A DNA stretch of 64,000 bases, taken from positions 1,521,501-1,585,500 of the forward strand of contig NZ_CP134605.1 of NCBI RefSeq assembly GCF_031844685.1. Reading direction: 5' to 3'. Below, one piece after another: positions 51,908-61,263 of this stretch. Source of the stretch: Streptomyces sp. ITFR-21 (lineage in GTDB: Bacteria; Actinomycetota; Actinomycetes; Streptomycetales; Streptomycetaceae). The notes beneath the pieces were generated by a model. That model saw only the letters and a list, made by a program, of their open reading frames with translations. It was not told the origin of the DNA and made no database searches. The position numbers were made by a program, and so were the translations under genes. Position 1 is the stretch's first letter, and every line of letters starts with the position of its first letter.

Positions 51908-52155
51908 CAGGCCAGTCCTTCCAGCCGCTTCGCGGCCCGTTCCATCCCGGCGACCCAGGCGTCCTCGACCCGGGTCTGCTGGACGTGGATGTATCGCATC
52001 GTGGTGGCGATCCACGAGTGTCCCAAAACCTCCTGGATTACGAGCAAGTCCAGCCCATTCCCGTAGAGTTGCGACGCGCAGAAGTGCCCTTTGTCCGCAG
52101 AGGCTGTGTGCGGTGAGCTCGTGTCGTCATTGAGCAGGTCCGCTGCCAGGACCAC
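51907..52155 (-). pseudogene. 3' end of a split tyrosine recombinase gene
   Basis: From about 52090 the frame reads HFCASQLYGNGLDLLVIQEVLGHSWIATTMRYIHVQQTRVEDAWVAG, the catalytic C-terminus with the His/Trp region and the nucleophile Tyr in MRYIHV. The first 22 residues (VLAADLLNDDTSSPH) are not recombinase sequence, so the break is near 52090. The fragment stops in overlap with the XRE start. It completes the gene whose 5' part is at 56122-57035, with IS256, IS3 and a GNAT gene now in between. Confidence 0.85.
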
Positions 52156-52267
52156 TTTCGCGATGATGGGAACGACGCGTGTTGCATCCCGGCCCTTGTT
52201 GATGTGGCGTGGATCACTCGATTGAGGGGCGGGGGCGCCGTCTGCGGAGCCCCCGCCCAGTGCCCGG

Positions 52268-53218
52268 TCAGCTCCAGGTCATGTTGATCGCACGCTCGAA
52301 ATTGATGTATCCAGCGCGCCGGAAGGCGTTCGCCATCGGGAGGTTGCCGAGGTCTGTGGACGCGCGGATGCGGGGGACGTTCTGCTCGGCGAGGACTCGG
52401 GTGCCCTCGGCGAGGATGTCGTCGATGTAGCCGTTGCCGCGGTGCGAGGGCAGGACCGCGATGTAGGCGATGATCGCGTTGTAGTCGTTGCGGGCTGGGA
52501 TGACGAACCCCACTGGCTGTCCGTGAGGCAGTGTTGCGATGCGCCACCAGTCCCGCGGGCTGGTGTAACGCGCCAGCTCGTCCTCGTAGTGCCGGACGGC
52601 CGCTTCGCGTACTGACATCCGCGTCATGTCGTCACGACCGTGTGCGTCCAGCGTCCCGTCCAGAACTGAGGTCATCAGAGCCACAAGTTCCTCGTCGTCG
52701 TGGACCGGCCGGAAGGCAAGGCGCCCGCTGGGCTCGGGGGCTGGCGATTCCGGACGCCATTCCAGGCGCAGTCGTTCGACGAAGAGTCGGGCGCCGGTCC
52801 GTTCAAGTACCGTCATACGGTCTTCGACGGCTTGTCTGGTTGCAGCGTTCTCACGCCAGTCCGGGGGGACGAAACGGTTGTACTCAGGTGGGCGCGACCC
52901 GTTCGGGAGGGTAGCGGTCATCGCGGTGCGCAGAAGTTGCGCCCCGATGTCCAGGTGATCGGAGCCTGAGGCGCTGTCTTCGATGTCGAGGATATCCAGG
53001 ATGAGTGGTGCGTCGCCGACTGATCGGCTCCACCAGGCTGCCCTGGCGAGCAGGCGGTCGCCCCGCAGGGCGACCCACATCCACTCGGGACGCCGACGGC
53101 CGCCGGCAAGGTCGTCCGCCAGCTCCCCGTTGAGGACGTAGGGCAGTTGGGAGAACAGGTCGAGTTCTTCGTGTCCGGTGATCGGACGCATGGTCAGGTC
53201 GTTCGTTTTCACGGTCAA
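52268..53218 (-). CDS. GNAT N-acetyltransferase, probably two-domain
   Basis: 316 residues from ATG 53218. The C-terminal half has a clear GNAT core: PVGFVIPARNDYNAIIAYIAVLPSHRGNGYIDDIL (acetyl-CoA loop HRGNGYI) and ANAFRRAGYINFERA. The N-terminal half (EWMWVALRGDRLLARAAWW) may be a second, degenerate GNAT domain. The substrate is unknown. It lies between the separated halves of a recombinase gene and so looks like cargo brought in by rearrangement. Confidence 0.88.
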   Translation of the reverse strand: MTVKTNDLTMRPITGHEELDLFSQLPYVLNGELADDLAGGRRRPEWMWVALRGDRLLARAAWWSRSVGDAPLILDILDIEDSASGSDHLDIGAQLLRTAMTATLPNGSRPPEYNRFVPPDWRENAATRQAVEDRMTVLERTGARLFVERLRLEWRPESPAPEPSGRLAFRPVHDDEELVALMTSVLDGTLDAHGRDDMTRMSVREAAVRHYEDELARYTSPRDWWRIATLPHGQPVGFVIPARNDYNAIIAYIAVLPSHRGNGYIDDILAEGTRVLAEQNVPRIRASTDLGNLPMANAFRRAGYINFERAINMTWS

Positions 53219-53450
53219 GGCACGCTCCGGTGAAGGCGCCCGTCCGCTCCGGGGTCAGACGCAGTCTGCACCCCGGGAGGACACAAGCGCGGTGATCATG
53301 GGGATCATGGGCTTATCTCTCCTCTCGCTGTCGTGACCCCTCAACCCTCGTGGTGGAGGTCCAGCGATAACGTCTATCCAACCGCAGCCCTCGTCCGCAA
53401 ACCCTTTTCGATCACCCTGCTTTCGACGGTGCCGAACAGCGAGCCGGGGG

Positions 53451-54825
53451 GTGTGTCAATTTAACGGCTGATCTTGGGGTTTGAGGTTCAGTTGTTGGCC
53501 GGGGTGAGCCGGCCCTCGAAGGCGATCTGGAAGGCGTTCAAGGGCGCTATCCAGCGCATGGTCCACCTCTTGCGGCCCTTGCCGGTCGGGTCGAGACTCA
53601 TCAGCGCCATGTACACACACTTCAGGGCGGCGGCCTCGGTGGGGAAGTGGCCCCGGGCGCGGACGGGCTTGCGTATCCGCGCGTTGACGGATTCGATGGC
53701 GTTCGTCGGGCAGATGACGGTGCGGATCTCGACGTCGAAGGAGAGAAACGGCACGGACTCGGCCCAGGCGCTCTCCCACAGTTGGACGATCGCCGGGTAC
53801 TTCTTCCCCCAGGCGTCCTGGAACTCACCGAAGCGTTCGCCCGCCGCGCTCTGGTTCGGCGCGGTATAGACGGGCTTGAGCGCCTTGGCGGTCTTGTCCC
53901 AGTCCGCGCGCGAGGCGTATCGGAAGCTGTTGCGCAGGAGGTGGACGATGCACTTTTGCACAATGGTGCGGGGCCAGACCGTCCCGACCGCGTCGGGCAG
54001 GCCCTTGAGCCCGTCGCAGACCGGCATCAGCACGTCGTCCAGGCCGCGGTTCCTCAGCCCGGTGAACACCTGCAGCCAGTACTGCGCACCCCCGCCGCCG
54101 TCGCCGGCCCAGATGCCCAGGATGTCCCGGGTGCCCTCGGCGGTGACGGCCATGACCACGGAGACGGGCCGGTTCGCGACCTTCCCGTCCCGGATTTTCA
54201 CGTTGACGGCGTCCACGAACAGGACCGGGCAGACGCGGTCCAGCGGCCGGTTCTGCCGTTCGGCCATGCCGTCCATCACCTGGCCGGTGATGGTGGAGAT
54301 GGTCTGTTTCGAGACCCCGGCGCCGTAGACCCCGGCCAGGTGCGCGGAGATCTCCCCGTGGGTGGGGCCCTTCGCGGACAGCGACAGCACCATCTCATCC
54401 ACACCCGTCAGCCGCCGCCGCCGCTTCCTGACGGTCTGCGGCTCGAAGCTGCCCTCCACGTCCCTCGGCACCTTGCCCTCGACCGGCCCGACATCCGTCA
54501 GCACGGTCTTCGCCCGAGTGCCGTTGCGGCTGCTGCCGCTGTTCTTCCCCGCCGGATCGTGCTTGCCGTAGCCGAGGTGACCGGTGATCTCACCCTCCAG
54601 CACAGCCTCCAGCACACCCTCCAGCACCCGCTTGGCCAGCTGCTGCAACAGCCCACCCGCACCAGTCAGCTGCACGCCCTCACTCCGGGCCCGCTCGACC
54701 AGCATCGCGATCAACCGCTCGCCCGACGTGACCACACCGACCGGCTCAGCCACGGACTCCGGCTCGATCGTCATCTCACTCACTTGGCGTCTCCATGATC
54801 AACAGATCCGCCGTTTATGAGACAC
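53451..54825 (-). mobile_element. IS256-family insertion sequence
   Basis: The element is bounded by imperfect inverted ends of about 25 bases: GTGTGTCAATTTAACGGC at 53451 and the reverse complement of 54801-54825 (GTGTCTCATAAACGGC). One transposase gene fills it. No matching direct duplication flanks it: the right flank runs into recombinase sequence but the left flank does not. Confidence 0.85.
53488..54783 (-). CDS. IS256 family transposase
   Basis: 431 residues from ATG 54783. The DDE catalytic blocks are present: the first Asp in CPVLFVDAVNVKIRDG, the second in VCDGLKGLPDAV, and the Glu in CPTNAIESVNARIRK. RNGTRAKTV and the DNA-binding N-domain (GHLGYGKHDPAGKNSG) are typical. The frame is intact with no stops, so the element may be active. 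It carries no other gene. Confidence 0.95.
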   Translation of the reverse strand: MSEMTIEPESVAEPVGVVTSGERLIAMLVERARSEGVQLTGAGGLLQQLAKRVLEGVLEAVLEGEITGHLGYGKHDPAGKNSGSSRNGTRAKTVLTDVGPVEGKVPRDVEGSFEPQTVRKRRRRLTGVDEMVLSLSAKGPTHGEISAHLAGVYGAGVSKQTISTITGQVMDGMAERQNRPLDRVCPVLFVDAVNVKIRDGKVANRPVSVVMAVTAEGTRDILGIWAGDGGGGAQYWLQVFTGLRNRGLDDVLMPVCDGLKGLPDAVGTVWPRTIVQKCIVHLLRNSFRYASRADWDKTAKALKPVYTAPNQSAAGERFGEFQDAWGKKYPAIVQLWESAWAESVPFLSFDVEIRTVICPTNAIESVNARIRKPVRARGHFPTEAAALKCVYMALMSLDPTGKGRKRWTMRWIAPLNAFQIAFEGRLTPANN

Positions 54826-54897
54826 TCTGAGGTGCCCCGAAGCTTCCGGACAGGGACCCAATAGGGTTGTCCTGTCAAGGAAACGAGGAAGCACGAA

Positions 54898-55188
54898 GTG
54901 GCGCCACCCAGTAAGTACACCCCGGAGTTCCGTGAGGAAGCTGTCCGGGTCGCACTCCAGTCCAGTAGGACCATCTCTGAGACGGCCCGCGAGCTCGAAT
55001 TGAACCCGGAGACGCTCCGGGGCTGGGTGAAGAAGTACCAGAAGCAGAACGAGCCAGCGGCAGGTTCGCCGTTGACGCTAGATGAGCGGGCACGCCTGAA
55101 GGAACAGGACCGGCGTATCCGTGAACTGGAGATGGAGAACGTCTTCCTGAAAAAATGCGCGGCGTACTTCGCGAAGGATCCCCGGTAG
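54898..55188 (+). CDS. IS3 family transposase OrfA
   Basis: 96 residues from GTG 54898. The helix-turn-helix is KYTPEFREEAVRVALQSSRTISETARELELNPETLRGWVKKY and the leucine-zipper-like region is DERARLKEQDRRIRELEMENVFLKK. OrfB starts in the -1 frame within the last codons, and a run of six A bases (55149-55154) is a suitable slippery site for making the OrfAB transposase. Confidence 0.95.
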   Translation: MAPPSKYTPEFREEAVRVALQSSRTISETARELELNPETLRGWVKKYQKQNEPAAGSPLTLDERARLKEQDRRIRELEMENVFLKKCAAYFAKDPR

Positions 55189-56078
55189 CGAGCAGGTACG
55201 AGTTCATCGAAACGATGCGGCTCGACACCACGGAGTACGCGCATCCCGTCGAGTTCATGTGTGAACGGCTCGACGTGTCCAAGTCCGGCTACTACGAATG
55301 GCGGAACCGCCCGGATTCTGCCACAGCCCAGCGGCGCGAGGAATTGAAACTGCTCATCAAGAAGGCATTCGACATGTCGGACAGCACCTACGGATACCGG
55401 CGCGTCCACGCCCAGCTCGTCCGCTGGGGCCGCCCCGCCGGCCTGGAGCTGGTCCGCCTGCTGATGCGTGAGCTGGGTCTGGTGCCCTGCCAGCCCGAGC
55501 CGAAGCGGTGGTCGCTCACCCAGGCCGCAGCCAGCGACGTGCCGGACCTTGTCAGCCGGAACTTCACCGCCGACGCGCCCGGCGAAAAACTCGTCGGCGA
55601 CATAACCTACGTAAAAACCGGAGAAGGATGGCTTTATCTCGCGACCGTCATCGACTGCTGCACGAAGGAAGTCATCGGCTACGCGATGGACGACCACTAC
55701 CAAACTCCTCTCATATCCCAGGCCATCCGCAACGCGGCGCGGAACAGGAAACTCGCCGACGGTGCAATATTCCACTCCGATCGCGGATCGAACTACATGT
55801 CCGCCGAGTTCGCGGCGACGCTGAAACGGTTCGGACTCCGCCGGTCATCCGGACGTACCGGCGTCTGCTGGGATAACGCGATGGCGGAATCATTCTTCGG
55901 CGCTCTGAAGAACGAGCGGGTTTCCCGCGTGACGTACCCGACCCGAGAGGACGCCCGACAGGACATCACCCGATACATCGAACTCTGGTACAATCACAAA
56001 CGCCTCCACTCGGCTGTCGGATACCGCCCACCGCGAGAAGTTCACGCCGAATACATGGAGTTTCGTATAGCCGCGTGA
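55155..56078 (+). CDS. IS3 family transposase OrfB (DDE domain)
   Basis: 307 residues in the open frame from ATG 55155, normally made as a fusion with OrfA by -1 frameshifting. The YGYRRVHAQL block is followed by the catalytic Asp in LVGDITYVKT, Asp in FHSDRGSNYMS, and Glu in DNAMAESFFGALKNE. The rve-type core is full length with the HKRLHSAVGYRPPREV end block, so the element appears intact. Confidence 0.95.
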   Translation: MRGVLREGSPVASRYEFIETMRLDTTEYAHPVEFMCERLDVSKSGYYEWRNRPDSATAQRREELKLLIKKAFDMSDSTYGYRRVHAQLVRWGRPAGLELVRLLMRELGLVPCQPEPKRWSLTQAAASDVPDLVSRNFTADAPGEKLVGDITYVKTGEGWLYLATVIDCCTKEVIGYAMDDHYQTPLISQAIRNAARNRKLADGAIFHSDRGSNYMSAEFAATLKRFGLRRSSGRTGVCWDNAMAESFFGALKNERVSRVTYPTREDARQDITRYIELWYNHKRLHSAVGYRPPREVHAEYMEFRIAA

Positions 56079-56121
56079 AATAAACTGTCAGATCACTGTC
56101 CGGAAAATGCGAGGCCCCTCA

Positions 56122-57035
56122 CTCCCCACCCGGCAGGTGCGCTTTGGCCGCGTCCTTGAGCCCATTGCGCAGGGCGTCGTCGCCCACCCGGCGCGAGGAC
56201 CCGTCGGCGTTCTTGCGCTCGGAGGGGAACAGCGGGGCGCCAGGGCGGGTGTGGTCGTCGTCGAACCGGCCCCAGACGTCCTCGATGAACCACCGAAGGG
56301 TCCGGCCGGCGCCGTTGATCAGCGGCACCATCCGCTCGCGCGGGCCCGAGCCGCGGGCGCCCTTGCCGTGGCGGACGTGGGGCTTGCCGAAGCGGCCCAG
56401 GTCCCACTTGATGTCATCCAGGTCGAGCCCGCACGCCTCGCTCACTCGCAGGCCGACCTGGGACAGCAGCTTCGAGGCGGTGTAGTTCCTGGCGGTAGGA
56501 GCGAACTTGCGGCAGGTAGCCAGCTCGCCGCCCCAGCCGGTGAAGAGCGCCCCGACCTCCGGCTCGCTCGGTGGAATCCGCAGCTGGGCGTCCTTCGCGC
56601 CGCGCGGCTTGTTCATCTCGTCGATCGGGCACTCGATGACCCGGCCGGTCATCCGGTGCAGTTCGACCTTGTGCCGCAGCTCCAGAAACATGAAGTACGT
56701 GCTCAGCGCCTGGGACCGGGCCAGCCGGGTGCCGCTCGGCGAGCCGCGCAACACCTTCCCGAAGTACGCGTCGGCGTCGGCCGGCTCCATATCCCACAGC
56801 GGTCGGCCGAACCAGGTCCTGATCGGTCCAGGTGCCCGACATCCCCGCGGATCGTGCCGTCCGCCAGTCCTGCCGAGGCGCGTGCGAGGACGAACCCAGA
56901 CAGTGCGTCGGTCTCGAACTGCTCCAGTTCCTGTGCCGACGCGGGCGCCCAGTACTCGCACAGGTCCCGTACAACTGCCAGCGCCGCCAACCCGAGCCCC
57001 CTCACCTTCAGCCCGACTGCGGATCGGTCGGACAC
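56122..57035 (-). pseudogene. 5' part of a split tyrosine recombinase gene, also frameshifted
   Basis: From ATG 57035 (MSDRSAVGLKVRGLGL) the frame runs to GTIRGDVGHLD, then a missing base near 56830 shifts it into RTWFGRPLWDMEPADADAYFGKVLRG and on to VGLRVSEACGLDLDDIKWDLGR. That segment holds the first catalytic Arg. The gene stops at the IS3 edge in AKAHLPGGE, before the HxxR and Tyr motifs. Those lie 4 kb away at 51907-52090. Both the frameshift and the split make it inactive. Confidence 0.88.
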
Positions 57036-57051
57036 GGTGAGAACGCTTCAA

Positions 57052-57642
57052 GAATCCCGAAGTTACGTCACGCGACCACAGAGCACTCGAAGGAGGAAGA
57101 ACCCCCTGGCCACAGGGTCAGAGACTCAGCGAGGCTCAGAAGAACTCACGGGATGTCGCACATCCGTCGGTGTTCGGCCGACCGATCTCTGCACGGGCGG
57201 GCCGCACGGCCCTCGTACATGGCCTCACCGACCGCGCCGCCCTGGTCGCCCTTTTCGCCCCCTCGCCCCGGCTTCGCAGGACAGCGACCGGTTTCCCCGT
57301 CCCAACCCCACTTTCCACGCCGGCGGCATCCCCACGTCGCGATGTCCTCGTTCACCTGGGATGCTTGCCACGCCCGGAAACGTCCAGCCCTTCGGCAACG
57401 TTCTGTCTCGCGGGAGCCCGGTCCCGTACGAATGCCGGCGTGCCAGTGCCCGTCCCCTGGCCCCAGGCGTCGCCCGCGTCTCCGGGCCAGGGACTTTTCA
57501 GGGACTTTCAGCGCTGCCCGAGGGGGTTCCGAGGGACTTTCCACCGCCCGAAGCGGCAAGCGGCTGACAGCCGAGAAAGGTCCCCGACGCGCAGGTCGGA
57601 GGGCCTTTGCGGTGCCGCTGGGGGGGCGGAGGCCCCGGTGGT
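57052..57642. other. Non-coding stretch between recombinase fragment and RNase P RNA
   Basis: About 590 bases with no supported gene. AGGGACTTT occurs three times (57489, 57500, 57532), the only notable pattern. Terminator structures for rnpB are expected at its right edge. Confidence 0.5.
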
Positions 57643-58055
57643 GGCAGACGAGTCGGGCTGTACGCCGGGTTCTGTGCCCCGGGGCCTCGCGGTCGTCGGG
57701 GCGACGGCCATCCATCTAGGACTGCCGTTGCCGGCAGCCTCGTGCGGTCTACCCGCGGACTCGGGCGGGCAGCCCTCGGACGTCCGCGCGGGCGCCGTAT
57801 CGCTACGGCGCCCTCTTGACCTTGCTCCAGGTGGGGTTTACCTAGCTGCCCAGGTCGCCCTGGGCACTGGTGGTCTCTTACACCACCGTTTCACCCTTAC
57901 CGGCGGCCGAGGCCGCCGGCGGTCTGTTTTCTGTGGCACTGTCCCGCGGGTCACCCCGGGTGGGCGTTACCCACCACCCTGCCCTGTGGAGCCCGGACGT
58001 TCCTCGGCGGGTCCCGTGAGGGATCCGACGCGGCCGTCCGCCCGGCTCGTCTGCC
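57643..58055 (-). ncRNA. rnpB: RNase P RNA, bacterial type A
   Basis: About 413 bases on the minus strand. The ends GGCAGACGAG at 58055 and CTCGTCTGCC at 57643 pair as stem P1. Conserved core pieces are present in order: GAGGAACGTCCGGGCTCC, ACAGTGCCACAGAAAACAGACC, TGGTGTAAGAGACCACCA, GTAAACCCCACCTGGAGCAAG, and TACAGCCCGACTCGTCTGCC at the end. It is the catalytic RNA that removes 5' leaders from tRNA precursors. It is a core gene and marks where the accessory region to its left ends. Confidence 0.97.
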
Positions 58056-58197
58056 GTGCCGCCCATCTTAGGGGTCGCCCGCAGACGGCGCGAACAGCGG
58101 CTTCGCCGGTACGCGTCAGTGCGGGAGGGTACGGGACGCGGCGGGCCGGGCCGTAGGCTGCGGGGTGAGAGTCAGCCGGAGTCCCGAGGAGAATGCC

Positions 58198-58980
58198 GTG
58201 CTCGTCCTGTTGCCGCCGTCGGAGGGCAAGGCCACCGCGGTACGCGGTCGGCCGGTGGCGCTCGAGACGCTGTCGCTGCCGGGGCTGACGGCGGCGCGGG
58301 CGGCCGTACTGGACGAGCTGGTCGAGCTGTGCGCGGCCGACGCGGACAAGGCGGCCGCGGTGCTGGGGCTGAGCCCGGGGCTGCGCGGCGAGGTCGCCAG
58401 GAACGCGGGGCTGCGGACGGCGCCCGCGCTGCCGGCGGGCGAGCTGTACACCGGGGTGCTCTACGACGCGCTCGGCCTGTCCACCCTGGAGGCCGCCGCC
58501 CGCCGCCGGGCCCGGCAGTCGCTGCTGGTCTTCTCCGGGCTGTGGGGGGCGGTCCGGCTGACCGACCGGGTGCCGGCGTACCGCTGCTCGATGGCGGTAC
58601 GGCTGCCGGGCGCGGGCGGGCTGGCGGCCTACTGGAAGCCGTTCATGGACGAGGTGCTGCCCGAGGCGGCGGGTGACGGCCTGGTCCTGGACCTGCGCTC
58701 CGCCGCCTACGCGGCCGCGTGGAAGCCGCGCGGCGAGCTGGCCGGGCGTACGGCGACGGTCCGCGTGCTCCAGGTGGCGGTGGTGGACGGCGTCGAACGG
58801 CGCAGCGTGGTGAGCCACTTCAACAAGGCGACGAAGGGCCGCCTGGTCCGGGCCCTGCTCACCTCCGGCGCCCGGCCCCGGACCCCCGCGGCCCTGGCGG
58901 GCACCCTGCGGGACCTCGGCTTCACGGTGGAGGAGGGGACGGCCGGCCGGCTGGACGTGCTGGTCCGGGACCTCCACTAG
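58198..58980 (+). CDS. yaaA: Peroxide stress protein YaaA family
   Basis: 260 residues from GTG 58198 (VLVLLPPSEGKAT) with GAGGAGA eight bases upstream; the frame runs to 58165. The N-terminal LLPPSEGKA, the middle LYTGVLYDALGL and YRCSMAVRLPGAGGLAAYWKPFMDEV, and the C-terminal VVSHFNKATKGRLVRALL are the YaaA/DUF328 marks. In E. coli YaaA binds DNA and lowers free iron under peroxide stress. A direct link with the haem locus 40 kb away is not implied. Confidence 0.93.
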   Translation: MLVLLPPSEGKATAVRGRPVALETLSLPGLTAARAAVLDELVELCAADADKAAAVLGLSPGLRGEVARNAGLRTAPALPAGELYTGVLYDALGLSTLEAAARRRARQSLLVFSGLWGAVRLTDRVPAYRCSMAVRLPGAGGLAAYWKPFMDEVLPEAAGDGLVLDLRSAAYAAAWKPRGELAGRTATVRVLQVAVVDGVERRSVVSHFNKATKGRLVRALLTSGARPRTPAALAGTLRDLGFTVEEGTAGRLDVLVRDLH

Positions 58981-59293
58981 CGCCCCGGGGCGCCGCGCGC
59001 CCACAGACCGGCACCCCGCATCGCCCGGCACCCGGCACCCGGCACCCGGCACCCGGCACCCGGCACCCGGCACCCGGCACCCGGCACCCGGCACCCGGCA
59101 CCCGGCACCCGGCGGACCGTACGCCCCGCAGACGCCGCACCTCCGCGGACCCGCGCCCCGCGAAGCCCGCGCCCGCCAGATCGCGCCCCCACAGACCCGC
59201 ACCCCGCACCCCGCGGACCCCGTCCCCCCGCGCCGGCCGTCCGGGGCCCCGGAACCCGCCCCGGGCTCCCCCGCACCGCCCCCGGCCGCCCGC
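58981..59293. other. Non-coding stretch after yaaA with tandem repeat
   Basis: About 310 bases with no gene. It holds a 12-copy array of a 7-base unit (59025-59108) and further C-rich low-complexity sequence. Confidence 0.7.
59025..59108. repeat. 7-base tandem array (CCGGCAC, 12 copies)
   Basis: Twelve exact copies of CCGGCAC, followed by a partial copy, make an 84-base array just after yaaA. Seven-base units would shift frame if copies change, and no gene crosses it. It is a candidate for strain typing. Confidence 0.95.
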
Positions 59294-60489
59294 TCACGGG
59301 GACGCAAAGACCGTCGTACCGACGACGGTCTCCACCGCCACCCGCTCCCCGCCCTCATCCGCAGCAGCAGATCGACAGCCGTCTCCGCGAGCCGCCGCGG
59401 GTCCTGCACGACGGTGGCGCGGAAGGGCGCGGCGCCGGACCTGATAGTGGCGGGCGCGTCGGGCGTCCCGTCGACCCCCACGATGAACAGGGCCGGGTAC
59501 CTGCTCCCGCACGCCTCGTGCTCCCGTACCGCGTCGACCGCGCCCAGCGCCATTTCGTCGTTGGTGCAGAAGACGGCATCCAGGTCGCCGCCGCGGCGGC
59601 GCAGGCCGCGCAGGTGGCGGTCGACGACGTCCCGGGCGCCTTCCCGGCTGAAGCCGCCCCGCGTGCTGAGCTCGATCCGCGCCAGCGGCGCCGCCTCGCG
59701 CATCGTGACCACGAACGCCTCGTGGCGGGCGACCTGTTCGTCGGCGCCCACCGCCAGGACGGACGGCCGCTCCTTGCCGTCGGCGAGCAGGTCCCCGGCC
59801 GTCCACCGCGCCGCCCGCTCGCCGATGTCCTCGGGGCTGCAGCCGATGAACACCGCGTCGGCGGGGTAGTCGGCGCGGTCGGTGAAGGGGCGGATGTCGA
59901 CGAGGACGACCGGCAGCCGGATCGTCCGGCGGAACTCCGCCAGTTCCTGGCGTACGGCGGCGGGCCGTGAGGCGACGATCTGTCCTCCCGCGTACGAACT
60001 CCGCCTTTTCTTCAACGCGTTCAGCTGGAGCGGCTGGCTGCGACCGGTGAAGTCGTGGGCCTGTGGCTTGACGACGAGGTCGACGGCGTGCCGTTCGAAC
60101 GATCGCACGGTCGCGTCGAGCAGCCCGGCGAGGAACCGGGTCTGCGCGAACGACGAGATGACGAAGAACACTTCCCGCGCGCCGCGGGGGAGGCGGCGTG
60201 CGGCGAGGAAGGTGCCCGCCGCCAGCAGGAGAGCGGCGGCGAAGGCGGCGCCCAGCAGCCAGCCGGGGACGGGTGTGTTCCAGTGCGCCGCCGCGAGCGC
60301 CGCCGTGCTGCCGCCCGCGGCCAGGACCGCGCCGCTCGCCGACGACACCGCGATGTCGGTGAGCAGGGCGCCGGGTAAGCGCCACCGTTCGCTCGATTCC
60401 GTCCTCCGGAGCGCCCAAGGGAGTAGGACCGCCGCGGCTCCCGCCCGTGCCGGCGGGGGTCCGGGGGCCCAGGCCAGCGTACTGAACAC
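59294..60489 (-). pseudogene. Membrane-anchored sugar-binding (periplasmic-binding fold) protein with late frameshift
   Basis: From about GTG 60489 (VFSTLAWAPGPP) the frame has two membrane helices (ALLTDIAVSSASGAVLAAGGSTAALAAA and WLLGAAFAAALLLAAGTFLAARR). A LacI/ribose-binding-like fold follows: REVFFVISSFAQTRFLAGLLDATVRSFERHAVDLVVKPQAHDF, AVFCTNDEMALGAVDAV and LFIVGVDGTPDA. One missing base near 59365 moves the last 23 residues (EGGERVAVETVVGTTVFASP) into another frame. Either the end is broken or the read has an error. It diverges from the KDPG aldolase gene, hinting at a sugar-acid ligand. Confidence 0.65.
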
Positions 60490-60645
60490 GGCCGGGGGCC
60501 GCCGGGCCGTTCTCCGGGGACCGGGCGCTTCCCGGACGCCACCGGCGCGGGTGTTCGGCGGCCACCGGGCCCCGGGAACACGTCGTCGTTGCATCCCGCG
60601 CAACGCCCGTTGCAGGAGTCGGGTCCGCCCGGCGAGGATGAGGCC

Positions 60646-61263
60646 ATGACCTCCGTGCTCGATCTCGCCCCCGTCATCCCGGTGATCGTCCTGGAGGACG
60701 CGGCCGACGCCGTACCGCTGGCCCGCGCCCTGGTGGCCGGCGGGCTGCCGGTGATCGAGATCACGCTGCGTACGGGGGCCGCGCTGGAGGCGATCGAGGC
60801 CATCGCGCAGCACGTGCCGGACGCGCTGGTCGGCGCCGGTACGGTGCTCGGGCCGGACCAGGTGGCCGCCGCGGGGGCGGCCGGGGCACGGTTCCTGATC
60901 AGTCCCGGGTGGACCGACCGGCTGCTGGACGCGATGCGCGGCTCCGGGCTGCCGTTCCTGCCGGGGGTCAGCACCGCCTCCGAGGCACTGGGGCTGCTCG
61001 AACGCGGCGTCACCGACATGAAGTTCTTCCCCGCGGAGGCCGCAGGCGGTACCGCGTACCTGCGGTCGCTGGCCTCCCCGCTCCCCCGGGCCCGGTTCTG
61101 CCCGACCGGCGGCATCGACGCGGCCCGCGCGCCGCGGTATCTCGCCCTGCCCAACGTGCCCTGCGTGGGCGGCACCTGGATGGTCCCGCAGCGCGCCCTG
61201 CGCGAGCACGCCTGGCAGGAGATCGCCGAACTCGCGCGCGGCGCCGCCGCGTTGGCCGGTTAG
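60646..61263 (+). CDS. eda: KDPG/KHG aldolase
   Basis: 205 residues from ATG 60646 (MTSVLDLAPVIPVIVLED). It has the conserved ALVAGGLPVIEITLRTGAALEAI with the catalytic Glu. GAGTVLGPDQVAAAGAAGARFLISPG and the Schiff-base Lys in TDMKFFPAEAAGGTAYLRSL complete the site. GGIDAARAPRYLALPNVPCVGGTW is the phosphate site. It cleaves 2-keto-3-deoxy-6-phosphogluconate to pyruvate and glyceraldehyde 3-phosphate. Its stop overlaps the convergent gene at 61260 by 4 bases. Confidence 0.94.
   Translation: MTSVLDLAPVIPVIVLEDAADAVPLARALVAGGLPVIEITLRTGAALEAIEAIAQHVPDALVGAGTVLGPDQVAAAGAAGARFLISPGWTDRLLDAMRGSGLPFLPGVSTASEALGLLERGVTDMKFFPAEAAGGTAYLRSLASPLPRARFCPTGGIDAARAPRYLALPNVPCVGGTWMVPQRALREHAWQEIAELARGAAALAG

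Larger units (their letters stand above)
54828..56121 (+). mobile_element. IS3-family insertion sequence, intact, with CTC target duplication
   Basis: Its ends are 26-base imperfect inverted repeats, 54828-54853 and 56096-56121, both with TTCCGGACAG inside and TGAGG at the tips. The 3-base CTC at 54825-54827 is repeated at 56122-56124, the size expected for IS3 elements. It inserted at the outer edge of the IS256 right end. It carries orfA and orfB. Confidence 0.93.

Noticed and set aside
59025..59108. Short regular repeat considered as a CRISPR array
   Set aside because: The unit is 7 bases with no spacers, and no cas genes are present. It is a simple tandem repeat.
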